A stretch of DNA of 64,000 nt, taken from NCBI RefSeq assembly GCF_002844395.1, contig NZ_CP025197.1, positions 2,666,001 through 2,730,000 of the forward strand, given 5' to 3'. The number at the start of each line of letters is the position of its first letter. The first letter of the stretch is position 1. The notes beneath the pieces are model-generated. The model saw only the letters and a program-made list of their open reading frames with translations. It was not told the DNA's origin and ran no database searches. This DNA is from Acetivibrio saccincola. GTDB taxonomy: Bacteria > Bacillota > Clostridia > Acetivibrionales > Acetivibrionaceae. Made by a program: the position numbers and the translations under genes. Below, in pieces: positions 9,531-18,754 of this stretch.

Positions 9531-11030
9531 TTATTTTAGGCTTTCCCTGTTTTTCAGTGCTTTCTTGTCTATTTTTCCTACATTGTTTCTTGGTATCACA
9601 TCAATAAATTCAATGGTTTTTGGAATTTTAAAATTTGCAATTTTTCCGGAAAGATACCGTATTAAATCCCTTTCTTTAACATCCGCACCATCTTCTATGA
9701 CAACATATGCCTTTACAACCTCACCATAAAGCGGGTCGCTGATACCGATAGCTGCTGAATCAACAACATTTGGATGGGAATTTAATGCTGACTCAACTTC
9801 TATTGGGGAAATTTTTAAACCTGCAACATTTATAAACTCTGTTTTCCTGCCGCATACAACATAAGAGCCGTCTTCTTTTTTGTAACCTAAATCCCCTGTA
9901 TATACACATCCATCCCTTAGCCTCTCAGCTGTCTCTTCCGGACGGTTGTAATATCCAAGCATCAAACCTCTTCCCCTGACCCTTAACTCTCCTATGGCTC
10001 CGTCTTCCACCACCTGCCCGTTTTCATCCACCACATCTACCTCCAGTATCCCTGTAGGTGGAAAGCCCACATTACCTGAAACATCCGGAAGCTTTGATAT
10101 TCTTGTGGCTATTAAAGTACAAGTTTCCGACAGGCCATATCCCTCATCTAAATATATGCCCACCTTTTCCTTCCACTGTATGGCTGTCTCAGAACTTAAC
10201 GGCGCAGCTGCACAAAATGCCGCCTTTAGCTTTTTAAGTTTTTCTATTCCCTGCTCATACCTTAAAAGCTGCATATAGTGTGTGGGAACACCGTAGATAT
10301 GTGTTATATTTTCCTTTTCTATTGCCTCAACCACTTTTATAGGATGAAAAGATTTTAAAAACACAAGAGCCGCCTTATGTGCCAGGGAAGGAATAAGCAG
10401 TGATATTGAACCAAAGCCATGGGAAAAGGGTACAAAGCAAAGGAGCCTGTCCTCTTCTGTATATTGATACATTCTCATGTCGCTTTTTTCTAAGAATGTA
10501 TAGTAACACCCTGTAGAAAGCATAACCGCCTTTGGGGCTGATGTTGACCCTGAAGTATAAAGAAGCATTGCAAGTTCGTCTTTGTCAAATTTATACATAC
10601 CTGGTTCTTTGTCAATGCTTTGAGTGTTTTTATAAATCCGCCTTATATCTCCTTCCTCAAATATTTCAACTTCCCCCTGGTATACTTTTTTAACACTTTC
10701 CTTATCTAAATGTGTAAATATTAATGACGCTCCGGAGTCCTTTATATAATAAGGAAGCTCATCTGCTTTGTATAAAGGGTCAATAAGGCATATAACACAT
10801 CCTATGTACTGAATTGCCAATAAAGCAATGGCAGCTTCAGCACCGTTATTTAGATGTGTTGCTATAACCATTCCCGGCTTATATCCTTTTGATACTAGAA
10901 AATCCGCTACCTTTATGACCGCATCTTTAAGCTCCCCGAATGTAAGTCTTTCATCTTTTTCTAAATCAACAATTGCTTCGTTATCAATATATTTATCAAT
11001 ACTATCATATAAGAAATCACAGTAATTCAC
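9531..11030 (-). CDS. AMP-forming acyl-CoA/acyl-ACP ligase
   Basis: This 499-residue adenylate-forming enzyme activates a carboxylic acid with ATP and passes it to CoA or a carrier thiol. The phosphate-binding loop LLYTSGSTSAPK lies at about 156-167. The hinge YTGDLG and the GLKISPIEVE block are further down, and the adenylation Lys lies in NVGKIDKK near the C-terminus. Length and motifs match long-chain fatty acid ligases. The start is GTG, chosen because a GGGGGG ribosome site lies 6 nt upstream. It lies directly after the KASIII gene and just before the hydrolase. Context suggests it supplies a starter acyl group to the neighbouring carrier protein or synthase; the acid is unknown. Confidence 0.87.
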   Translation of the reverse strand: MNYCDFLYDSIDKYIDNEAIVDLEKDERLTFGELKDAVIKVADFLVSKGYKPGMVIATHLNNGAEAAIALLAIQYIGCVICLIDPLYKADELPYYIKDSGASLIFTHLDKESVKKVYQGEVEIFEEGDIRRIYKNTQSIDKEPGMYKFDKDELAMLLYTSGSTSAPKAVMLSTGCYYTFLEKSDMRMYQYTEEDRLLCFVPFSHGFGSISLLIPSLAHKAALVFLKSFHPIKVVEAIEKENITHIYGVPTHYMQLLRYEQGIEKLKKLKAAFCAAAPLSSETAIQWKEKVGIYLDEGYGLSETCTLIATRISKLPDVSGNVGFPPTGILEVDVVDENGQVVEDGAIGELRVRGRGLMLGYYNRPEETAERLRDGCVYTGDLGYKKEDGSYVVCGRKTEFINVAGLKISPIEVESALNSHPNVVDSAAIGISDPLYGEVVKAYVVIEDGADVKERDLIRYLSGKIANFKIPKTIEFIDVIPRNNVGKIDKKALKNRESLK

Positions 11031-11056
11031 ATAAATCCCCCCAAAATATAGTATTT

Positions 11057-12112
11057 TTAAAACCTGAAAAGCAATCCCCCACTGCTTGCTCCTGCACCAT
11101 GAGCCAGCATCATTACTAGATCCCCTCTTTTTATTTTGTTTGTCATAATTAATTCATTTAGTATTAAGGGGCTCATGGCTGCCACAGTGTTTCCATACCT
11201 TTCAAATAAACTTAAACTCTTTTCAAAGGGAATTCCTAAAGCTTTTACTTGTGCTTCCCATATCCTGGTTGACTGGTCAGAAGTTATAAAATAATCCACA
11301 TCATCTAAAGTCATACCGGCCATTGACAGGAGTTTTTCTGCTATCATTTTGGTATACTCCACAGCCGAATCTAAAATTACTTTGCCGTCCACTATTTTCA
11401 TGGTTAAAATATCGTCTTCAGTATCACAGAACCCTTTTGCTACCATAGTGGTTCCGCAGGGAATAAAAGCGTTGTCATATAATTTATGATTGGTAAAAAT
11501 ATAAGATGAGAGGAAATGCTTAGTATCAGAAGGTCCCAAAAGCATTGCAACAATGCCGTCCCCAAATAAAAACACCGTTTTGGTACTTGGATTTTTGCAC
11601 TGCTGCGTTCTAGTGGAAGATACTCCTCCTCCCAATATAAGAACATAATCATCCCCTGTAGCAATGTATTTTAATGCCATATCCATTACGTGTACAAAAC
11701 CGCTGCATGCACAAGTGACATCAAAGCCGGGTATTCCTTTTTTGGCTCCAAGCTTTTTTAGTACCGTTACAGCTGAGGCAGGAACATTTTGGGCACTAAT
11801 TAATTTTGTGTATATAATCCTGTCCACCTCTTCAATACTTACATTTGCCCTCTCTAAACACTGGGTAATTGCCTCAGCCATTAAGTCTTCAAAGGTTTCA
11901 TCTTCACTAACCCATCTTCTTTCTTTTATCCCAATGGAAAATTGAACAGCCCTGTCTGTAGCTACATAGTTGTATTTATCAATGATATCCTGATTGGTCA
12001 TAACCTTTTTAGGAACGCCAACACCAGTAGACATAATTCTGGCATATTTATTGATACGTAAAGGTTTTATATCTGGAAATGAAATATCTGAAGAATATGT
12101 ATTTCTTATCAT
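11057..12112 (-). CDS. KASIII (FabH)-like ketosynthase with Cys but without the usual catalytic His
   Basis: This 351-residue protein has the thiolase fold of 3-oxoacyl-ACP synthase III. The nucleophile is present: Cys136 in CACSGF, aligned with FabH FDVAAACAGF. The second triad position is present as Asn308 (GNT). The FabH HQAN motif is replaced by SDQS (278-281), so the decarboxylation His is missing. KASIII relatives lacking His often act as acyltransferases or use non-malonyl partners; that is family knowledge, not shown here. A GGGGGG site lies 4 nt before the ATG. It is downstream of the acyl carrier protein and upstream of the ligase. It may prime the synthase or join two acyl chains. 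Confidence 0.83.
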   Translation of the reverse strand: MIRNTYSSDISFPDIKPLRINKYARIMSTGVGVPKKVMTNQDIIDKYNYVATDRAVQFSIGIKERRWVSEDETFEDLMAEAITQCLERANVSIEEVDRIIYTKLISAQNVPASAVTVLKKLGAKKGIPGFDVTCACSGFVHVMDMALKYIATGDDYVLILGGGVSSTRTQQCKNPSTKTVFLFGDGIVAMLLGPSDTKHFLSSYIFTNHKLYDNAFIPCGTTMVAKGFCDTEDDILTMKIVDGKVILDSAVEYTKMIAEKLLSMAGMTLDDVDYFITSDQSTRIWEAQVKALGIPFEKSLSLFERYGNTVAAMSPLILNELIMTNKIKRGDLVMMLAHGAGASSGGLLFRF

Positions 12113-12221
12113 TTTGCCCCCCTAATATTACATAATGTTATTTTTACTTGAAAATACCTATTAGTATTGCTTTGAATAGTCCTGCATTTCAAACTTCTGT
12201 TTTAGGGCTTAATATGATTTG

Positions 12222-12482
12222 TTAACTTTTTACATTGTTTTTGACATTTATATTTTCTTTAACAAAATCCACAATGTTTTTTAGTACAAATGATTCTGGT
12301 CGCGCGTCCATCATAGGAACTAAAAAAACTTCTGAAAACTTAAAACCTAATTCCACCAATGCTATTGAATCAGCACAAAGATCTTCTACCAAATCTGTTT
12401 CTAAATGCACTTCATCCTCTTCAACACGCAAATAATCAGCTATTATTTCCCTTGCTTTTTGATAAATCTCATCATAAGTCAT
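12222..12482 (-). CDS. Free-standing acyl carrier protein
   Basis: This 86-residue acidic helical protein has the attachment motif DLCADSIALVEL with canonical Ser39. In this it differs from the two carrier domains of the giant synthase, which carry Thr. It lies between the two KASIII-like genes and follows a GGAGGGATG ribosome site. It probably shuttles the starter or finished acyl group between the ligase, the KASIII pair and the synthase, after activation by the transferase encoded at 1-485. It is not the housekeeping acpP by context, since no fab operon genes are adjacent. Confidence 0.88.
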   Translation of the reverse strand: MTYDEIYQKAREIIADYLRVEEDEVHLETDLVEDLCADSIALVELGFKFSEVFLVPMMDARPESFVLKNIVDFVKENINVKNNVKS

Positions 12483-12503
12483 ATTACATCCCTCCCTAAG
12501 TTA

Positions 12504-13553
12504 TTATACTCTGTAGATAATTCCCCCACCGCTTATGCCTTCCCCGTGGGAGATCATCATTACATTCATGCCTTCGGCAATTTTACCTGTGCTGATTCCT
12601 TTATCTATCAACAATGGGAGCATGGCAGACATGGTGTTTCCACAATCTCTTAAAATTGAAATGCTTTTGTCTTCACTAACTCCCAATGTTTCCAAAGTAA
12701 GTTGCCATATTTTTTTGTTGTTTTCTGTGACCAGTACTAAATCAATATCCTCCATTTTAAGTCCGCTTTCTTCAAGTAAGTTTTTTGAAACCACAGAGGT
12801 TGCCTCCCTGAAAAACTCCTCTGCTTCCTTCCAGTTCCCCATTCTATATGTATCATATATGTACGTTAACTCTTCAAAAGGCACCGTTTCATCAGTTCCA
12901 TCCACTGCACTTAAGGGGCTTATGGAAAGTGCCAGATGAGAGTACTCATGATTGGAATAAAAATAGCTTGCTAAAATATGTTGTTCTTCCGTTCTTCCAA
13001 ACAACAAAGAGGCAGAGGCATCGCCAAAGAGAAATGCCACCCTGGGGTCTTTTTTGCTTATAAGTTTTGTATGAATACCCCCGGAGGATAATAGAATGTA
13101 TTCATCCCCTGTATCTATATACCTTGATATCAAATCCACTGAATGTAAAAATGAAGTTATACCGCCGTCCACATCAAAAGCATGCATGGCGGTATTGCTA
13201 TTTAGTTTGCCCTGCAGCCTGCTGGCAGTCATGGGCAATAAATTGTCCCCATAATATTTATTCACTAAAATCCTAGATAAACGGTCAGGTTTTAATCCAT
13301 AGCTATCTAAGCATTTTTTAGCAGATTTTAAAAGCATCTTACTGTCGTCATAAGAATCATCTGCAATATGTCTTGTTTTTACCCCTATTGTCTTTTCAAT
13401 TACACTGCTTTTAAAGGGTAGAGAGTTTTTTTCTATTATTTCCTCATTTGTCAAAACTTTTTCGGGAAAAAATGAGGCTGTAGATAATATTTTGCAAAAC
13501 CTAGTGATGTTTTTTCTTTTGTTTTTTGGAAAATAAAATTTTAAGCCACCCAT
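12504..13553 (-). CDS. KASIII-like protein lacking the active-site Cys and His
   Basis: This 349-residue thiolase-fold protein is recognisably similar to the product of 11057-12112 along its length, sharing FDV, FLFGD, GNT and the same insertions. At the nucleophile position it has Ile132 (FDVDGGITSF) instead of Cys. At the HQAN position it has TENN (276-279). Asn306 of GNT remains. It should therefore not condense acyl groups itself. An analogy is the chain-length-factor partner of type II polyketide synthases, which also lacks Cys and forms a heterodimer with the active subunit. The gene is first in the cluster, preceded by a GGTGGGG site. The degeneracy is seen directly; the heterodimer is inference. 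Confidence 0.8.
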   Translation of the reverse strand: MGGLKFYFPKNKRKNITRFCKILSTASFFPEKVLTNEEIIEKNSLPFKSSVIEKTIGVKTRHIADDSYDDSKMLLKSAKKCLDSYGLKPDRLSRILVNKYYGDNLLPMTASRLQGKLNSNTAMHAFDVDGGITSFLHSVDLISRYIDTGDEYILLSSGGIHTKLISKKDPRVAFLFGDASASLLFGRTEEQHILASYFYSNHEYSHLALSISPLSAVDGTDETVPFEELTYIYDTYRMGNWKEAEEFFREATSVVSKNLLEESGLKMEDIDLVLVTENNKKIWQLTLETLGVSEDKSISILRDCGNTMSAMLPLLIDKGISTGKIAEGMNVMMISHGEGISGGGIIYRV

Positions 13554-13653
13554 TACATCCCCACCATTTTCTTTTTCTTTTTGTTTTCTCTAATTTTTAT
13601 CTATATCCTTTATTTGTTTATTAGTTCATTTCTTGATTTATTTTTAATAATTT

Positions 13654-15228
13654 TTATGACTGCTTTCTCATTATATTTACAAATACCTTTACAATTTCAG
13701 GATCAAAATGAGTACCGGCTTTTTTCTCTAATTCTTTAAGTGCCTGTTCTTCATCCATTTTTCTGCTGTAAGGGCGTTCAGACACCATTGCATCATAAGA
13801 ATCCGCTACACATATTATCCTTGCCCCAAGGCTTATTTCTTCTCCTGCCAGCCCGTCAGGATATCCCTTTCCGTCATATCTTTCATGATGATGACGTACA
13901 TAGTCTGTAAGCATATCCAATTCTTCCAGAGGCTCTAATATATTCTGGCTATACACCGGGTGCTGCCGCAACAGATCCAACTCTTCTTTGGTCAATGGTT
14001 CTCTTTTATTGAGAATAAATCTAGGTATTTCAACTTTACCTATATCATGCAAAAGTGCTGCATACTGAATTATACACACTTCTTTGAAATCAAGCTCCAT
14101 GGCATTTGCTATCTTTACTGCATATGAGGAAACACGTTCACAATGTCCGGATGTATACTTATCCTTAGCTGATATGGTACTAACCAGTCCCTTAAATATA
14201 CCTATTAACTGCTGATGGTCTGAACTAATATGCTTGCGAATTTGTAAAATAGCATCTTTGTATAAATGTACTTTGTCCTTTCCTAAGTTTTTAGCATTGT
14301 AAAGTGCCACATCTGTCTGGTAAATAAGCTCACTTTTGCCCTTAGCCTTATTTGGATATTCTGAAAAACCTATAGACAGTGTAAGTTTATCGTAAAGAAT
14401 TCCATGGTAGTACAAAACTTTTTTTTCTTCGAATTCTTCTTGAATTCTCTTTGCCTCTTTTTCTAAACTTTCTAAACTATCCCCTCTCATTATTATTGCA
14501 AATTCATCCCCGCCATATCTGCATATGTAAGCTTTTTTATCTTTCAATAAACTCTCTAGAATGGCTACTGTTCCTCTTAAAATTTCATCTCCGAAACTAT
14601 GTCCGTATATCTCATTGTACATTTTAAAATTGTCAATATCTATCATCATAAGTCCTAAGGACGACTTTTCTTTATCCGCCATTTCTATTTCCTCATCAAG
14701 GATGCTGTAAAAAAACCTCTGGTTATATGCCCCGGTCAGTTCGTCTGTAATAGCCAGCGTTTCAAGCTTTTTTTTCTGGATATCCTGCTTGTACGAAAGA
14801 ATTGCAACAAAAACAGTTATCACTCCTGTGGAAATTTTAAGAGACAGTCCTAAAATTCCCCAGGGCATCATTTCTAAATTATAATATATTACAAGCATTA
14901 AAACTACATCAAATGTAATAACAAAACCGGCTATAATAAGCCCTAAATATCCAAACCTAAAGGCAAGTATAAAAAGTATGGACGATTGGATATTAGTTAT
15001 AAATCCCCTTAAATTGTGCTCTGTATCAGGAGAAAGCATTATTTGAATTATAGAAAAGGAAAAAGAAATTAAAGTAAACAACAAAAACTCTGTTTTTCTA
15101 AATGCAGTATTTAAGTACTGCTCAATTAAGTGCATAAAATATCCTTTTAGTGAATTCTCTTTCCCGTTTGATAGTAAATTTAGTTTTTTATCCGAATCCC
15201 TTACAATATTGTCCATACTTAACTCCAT
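13654..15228 (-). CDS. Membrane GGDEF/HD-GYP cyclic-di-GMP signalling protein
   Basis: This 524-residue protein has four hydrophobic segments at about 47-146, then a diguanylate cyclase domain with intact GGDEF (239-243), then an HD-GYP phosphodiesterase domain with HDIGK (394-398) and HHERYDGKGYPDGL (447-460). No RxxD product-inhibition motif is visible ahead of GGDEF. Both the synthesis and degradation signatures look complete, so it could make or break cyclic-di-GMP at the membrane. It is separated by 100 bp of AT-rich DNA from the lipid cluster downstream and has no obvious operon partner. A second in-frame Met at residue 5 is an alternative start. Confidence 0.88.
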   Translation of the reverse strand: MELSMDNIVRDSDKKLNLLSNGKENSLKGYFMHLIEQYLNTAFRKTEFLLFTLISFSFSIIQIMLSPDTEHNLRGFITNIQSSILFILAFRFGYLGLIIAGFVITFDVVLMLVIYYNLEMMPWGILGLSLKISTGVITVFVAILSYKQDIQKKKLETLAITDELTGAYNQRFFYSILDEEIEMADKEKSSLGLMMIDIDNFKMYNEIYGHSFGDEILRGTVAILESLLKDKKAYICRYGGDEFAIIMRGDSLESLEKEAKRIQEEFEEKKVLYYHGILYDKLTLSIGFSEYPNKAKGKSELIYQTDVALYNAKNLGKDKVHLYKDAILQIRKHISSDHQQLIGIFKGLVSTISAKDKYTSGHCERVSSYAVKIANAMELDFKEVCIIQYAALLHDIGKVEIPRFILNKREPLTKEELDLLRQHPVYSQNILEPLEELDMLTDYVRHHHERYDGKGYPDGLAGEEISLGARIICVADSYDAMVSERPYSRKMDEEQALKELEKKAGTHFDPEIVKVFVNIMRKQS

Positions 15229-15336
15229 AATTATATAATCCTCTAATACTTATTATACTTCATTTAATGATATATTTCTATAAAAATCTTCACTAATTTC
15301 CCTAAAATATTATAAATTTAACAACAAAAATTCTAT

Positions 15337-16227
15337 TTAGTTAACGTATATATTGTATTTGTTTATGTATTTAATGGGGTTATAGGATTTTTTAGCCCTT
15401 CTGAGGCTTTCTATCCCTAAGTCCTGCTCCCTGTTTACATATAAAATATTCCTTAGCTCATATTCACAAAATTTCTGATTTATAAATGCATAAATACCCT
15501 TTATACTGCTGTTTGCTTTTTCAATATGAATTACTGCATACCGGTTATTTATTATTTCCCCGACGGTATATGCCTCAAATTTTCCGTTAACTTTTATAAG
15601 TGCACCCTTACAGTCTAATTTAGCAAAGTTTTTTAGTACTTCCCTGTTTGCCAGTCTTTCCGGGTACATTATTCCATTTCCTCCGTCTTCTTTCCCCAAA
15701 TTCCACTCTTCATCTATTCTCAGTGCTTCCTCTATATAGGATTCATTTAATTCAACATACTCATATTCATATGTTTTTAAAAAAATATTTATATGATTTC
15801 TTTTGCTGTGATACTTCCTGCCTTTTAAATTTATTAAATTTTCTGTCAAATAAATATAATCACTATTGTCCCTGTCATATTCAATTTTTATCTGACCGTC
15901 TGTATATCTTTCAAAATATTCAAGTTTGCTTTCCTCAACCCTTCTGAATACAAGCCTCCACTCTTTTTCACTGAAATATTCCCTTATAGCATTTACAGAT
16001 GATCTAAACCTTTCAGGAGTATAGCTTCCTATAGGGGCATAGGCAAAGGGCTCTTGACCCTTCGGGGAAGCTATAAGGCATATCATTTCATTTATTTCAA
16101 AAAACTCAAAATTATAAAAATCTCTCCACATAAATAAATTAGTGAAATTCATTTCTGAGGCCATAAAATCACTTTTATTTAAATAGCTGTCAAATAAGTT
16201 TTTATGTTCTAATGTTATTTTCTTCAG
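15337..16227 (-). CDS. DUF2156 protein (GNAT-fold, lysylphosphatidylglycerol synthase C-terminal-like)
   Basis: The first in-frame ATG is at 16164, which would give 275 residues beginning MASEMNFTNLFMW. Upstream in the same frame the codons read KKITLEHKNLFDSYLNKSDF, which matches the way this family normally begins. A GGAGG site (16235-16239) lies 7 nt before a CTG at 16225-16227. I therefore place the start at that CTG, giving 296 residues. The body shows the RKYHSKRNHINIFLKTY block and a VIHIEKAN segment typical of DUF2156. The family has an acyltransferase fold, but its substrate is unknown. The gene stands alone between the GGDEF protein and the peptidase. Confidence 0.75.
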   Translation of the reverse strand: MKKITLEHKNLFDSYLNKSDFMASEMNFTNLFMWRDFYNFEFFEINEMICLIASPKGQEPFAYAPIGSYTPERFRSSVNAIREYFSEKEWRLVFRRVEESKLEYFERYTDGQIKIEYDRDNSDYIYLTENLINLKGRKYHSKRNHINIFLKTYEYEYVELNESYIEEALRIDEEWNLGKEDGGNGIMYPERLANREVLKNFAKLDCKGALIKVNGKFEAYTVGEIINNRYAVIHIEKANSSIKGIYAFINQKFCEYELRNILYVNREQDLGIESLRRAKKSYNPIKYINKYNIYVN

Positions 16228-16299
16228 AAGAAAACCTCCCCATATATTTTTAATATTTTGAAATTTTAGAAGTTTTAAGATTTATAGTGTTTTATAATA

Positions 16300-17412
16300 T
16301 TAATTAATGGACTGTATTATAGAAATTAAAAACTCTGTAGCTTTTACCATATCGTCAATATTAATTTGTTCTTCCAAACTATGGACTTTGTCCATTCCTA
16401 CGCTTATGTTAACAGATTTTATCCCCTTGGAGTTTATTATATTTGTATCGCTTCCCCCTCCGGTTTGTCCTAATTTTAATTCTATTCCTGCTTTTTCAGA
16501 TGCAGTTTTTAAAATTGATATTATTTCTTCACTTTCATCAATGTTATAAGCAGGATATAGGTGTTCTGTTCTAAAAACAACTTTTCCGCCAAATTTGCCG
16601 GCAGACTCCTCAAAACAACTTTTTATGTGCTCTGTCTGTGTCTTTAACTTTTCATTATCCCTGCTTCTCGCCTCGGCACGTATTTCAACCTCTTCGCATA
16701 CAATATTGGTGGCTTCCCCGCCTTTTATGGTTCCAATATTGGCAGTTGTTTCATCATCCACTCTTCCAAGTTTCATATTTGATATTGCATCAACTGCTAT
16801 TTGAATTGCACTTATACCCTTCTCCGGTTCAATACCGGCATGGGCTGCTTTGCCTATTATTTTTATATCAAATGTATTCTGGGTGGGGGCAGATATTGCC
16901 GCATATCCAATTTCCCCTCCCAGATCTAGGACAAAACCGTATTTGGCGTTTATGTCACTAAGATCAAGATTCTTTGCACCTAATAATCCCAATTCTTCTG
17001 CAACGGTAAAAACAATATATATGTCACCATGATCTATTTTTTGCTCTTTTAATACCCTTACAGCCTCCAATATGCATACGATACCTGCCACATCATCAGC
17101 GCCAAGTATAGTGGTTCCGTCTGATTTTATTATATTCCCTTCTAATTGGGGTTTTTTGCCTATACCCGGCGTAACCGTATCCATATGAGCCATTAAAAGG
17201 ATAGGGGAAACATCTTTATTTCCCTTTAAAGTACATATGAGATTTCCCGCATTTCCCCCTATCTTCTTTGCCGTATCATCTTCCTTTACACTAATGCCCT
17301 CTTTCATCATCCTTATCTTTAATGCATCCGCCATATCCCTTTCATACAGGGATATACTGTCGATTTTCACCAAATGTATAAATTCATCTATTATCCTGTC
17401 CCTGTTTACCAT
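16300..17412 (-). CDS. M20 family metallopeptidase, tripeptidase T-like
   Basis: This 370-residue cytoplasmic zinc peptidase cleaves short peptides. Metal and catalytic motifs are AHMDTVTPG (His and Asp), GADDVAGI, EELGLLGA (general-base Glu) and DLGGEIG. A dimerisation domain lies in the middle (AHAGIEPEKGISAIQIA). The length fits the PepT/YqjE-like clostridial peptidases. The ATG at 17410-17412 lies 12 nt from the stop of trmL, so the two are probably cotranscribed. Peptide scavenging is the likely role. Confidence 0.85.
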   Translation of the reverse strand: MVNRDRIIDEFIHLVKIDSISLYERDMADALKIRMMKEGISVKEDDTAKKIGGNAGNLICTLKGNKDVSPILLMAHMDTVTPGIGKKPQLEGNIIKSDGTTILGADDVAGIVCILEAVRVLKEQKIDHGDIYIVFTVAEELGLLGAKNLDLSDINAKYGFVLDLGGEIGYAAISAPTQNTFDIKIIGKAAHAGIEPEKGISAIQIAVDAISNMKLGRVDDETTANIGTIKGGEATNIVCEEVEIRAEARSRDNEKLKTQTEHIKSCFEESAGKFGGKVVFRTEHLYPAYNIDESEEIISILKTASEKAGIELKLGQTGGGSDTNIINSKGIKSVNISVGMDKVHSLEEQINIDDMVKATEFLISIIQSIN

Positions 17413-17424
17413 TCACTTCTCTCC

Positions 17425-17913
17425 TCACCACGTATATTGTGTAAGTTCTCCTTTTAAATTCAGATTTTTAAAATTATTTTGCCTCAAAGCTTCATAAAGT
17501 ACAATTGCAACAGAATTTGAAAGATTTAATGACCTTGCACCTTCTATCATAGGAATCCTGATGCACCTGTCTTTATTATTTAATAAAATTTCCTCAGGCA
17601 AGCCTGCCGTTTCCTTGCCAAATACAATAAAAGCACCTTCGGGATACTCTACATCTGCATAAGAATTGACAGCTTTTGTTGTGGCATAAAAGAAAACACC
17701 ATTACTGTGTTTTTCAATCAGCTGATTAAAGCTGTCATAATAGCTTATATTGACTTTATCCCAATAATCAAGACCGGCACGCTTTAAATATTTATCTTCC
17801 ACAGAAAACCCCAAAGGTTTAACCATATGCAAATTAGTACCTGTTGCTGCACATGTCCTGGCAATATTCCCCGCATTCTGCGGTATCTCAGGTTCAACTA
17901 AAACTATGTTCAT
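17425..17913 (-). CDS. trmL: tRNA (cytidine/uridine-34 2'-O)-methyltransferase TrmL
   Basis: This 162-residue SPOUT methyltransferase modifies the wobble nucleotide of tRNA-Leu isoacceptors. The N-terminal EPEIPQNAGNIARTCAATG, the FGKETAGLPEE block and the C-terminal knot IPMIEGARSLNLSNSVAIVLYEAL are characteristic. The ATG is preceded by an AGGAG site. It is the first gene of a two-gene unit with the peptidase and has a plausible promoter at 17961-17989. Confidence 0.93.
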   Translation of the reverse strand: MNIVLVEPEIPQNAGNIARTCAATGTNLHMVKPLGFSVEDKYLKRAGLDYWDKVNISYYDSFNQLIEKHSNGVFFYATTKAVNSYADVEYPEGAFIVFGKETAGLPEEILLNNKDRCIRIPMIEGARSLNLSNSVAIVLYEALRQNNFKNLNLKGELTQYTW

Positions 17914-17960
17914 TGACTGCTCCTAACTCCTCTCAGCTGTTATTCAAAATCTTGTTAAAT

Positions 17961-17989
17961 ATTATAGCACATGAAAAGAGCAGCCACAA
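17961..17989 (-). promoter_or_regulatory. Possible sigma-A promoter for trmL
   Basis: On the minus strand a TATAAT (17961-17966) lies 17 nt from TTGTGG (17984-17989). The -10 is perfect and the -35 matches only half of TTGACA. It is about 50 nt upstream of the trmL start. Confidence 0.4.
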
Positions 17990-18136
17990 TTATAACTTAC
18001 CCATAGTCTTTCCACTTAAACAAGTATTTAACTGCATAAATTTTGTTACCGGGGTTAATGGTAGGAAAAGGAGAATATTATTGCAACTAAAAATACTCCA
18101 AAATCAATTATTTAAATATAATCAATTATTATATAA

Positions 18137-18601
18137 TTATTCAACTATTGAAACATCAATTTGCATTTGTTTATTATCACCCAGCAAAAGGGGAATACAT
18201 ATAGTTTTCATTTTTGCGTTGGATATTTGCATATTTTCTCCCATGAGAAAAGTAGGAGGGGTTATCTCAACACCAATTCCCCTATTATATAATATAGTCG
18301 CTGCATTCCCAAGAATCATATTGGCAAGTTCAGATATGGCACTTTTTGACATTTCGTCCAGTTCAACTGTTTCTATTCCCCCCATCATACTTGAAGCTAT
18401 ATCCAAAGCAACATACTGGTTCATGGCAAAAACAGCCTGTCCCCTGATTTTTCCGGTAAGTCCGACAATTATAAGTATATTGTCACTGGCATAAGGAGAA
18501 GTTTTTACAAATATCTTTCCTAACTTAGCATCTATCCCTGTTATCTGTTTTAATACTGTCCGGCTTGCTTCAATAAATGGATTTATATATTCTACATTCA
18601 T
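18137..18601 (-). CDS. cheX: CheX-type chemotaxis phosphatase
   Basis: This 154-residue CheC/CheX-family protein dephosphorylates CheY-P. The single ExxN catalytic motif is Glu91-x-x-Asn94 within SAISELANMILGNA. One motif rather than two points to CheX rather than CheC. It stands alone, 150 bp downstream of the small membrane-protein gene and not in a che operon. The window also encodes a chemoreceptor at 41789-43039, which may use the same pathway. Confidence 0.85.
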   Translation of the reverse strand: MNVEYINPFIEASRTVLKQITGIDAKLGKIFVKTSPYASDNILIIVGLTGKIRGQAVFAMNQYVALDIASSMMGGIETVELDEMSKSAISELANMILGNAATILYNRGIGVEITPPTFLMGENMQISNAKMKTICIPLLLGDNKQMQIDVSIVE

Positions 18602-18754
18602 ATTTTTACTACCACCTTATTTAAAATTAAACAATTGATATGCCAGCTTGTACCATTAGAGAAGTAAACTTTCCCAACCTTTAAAAGCATACTATATTAT
18701 ATTCTATGATTATCATATAAATCCTTCTTTTTTCCCAAATACTTTTTAAGCTTT

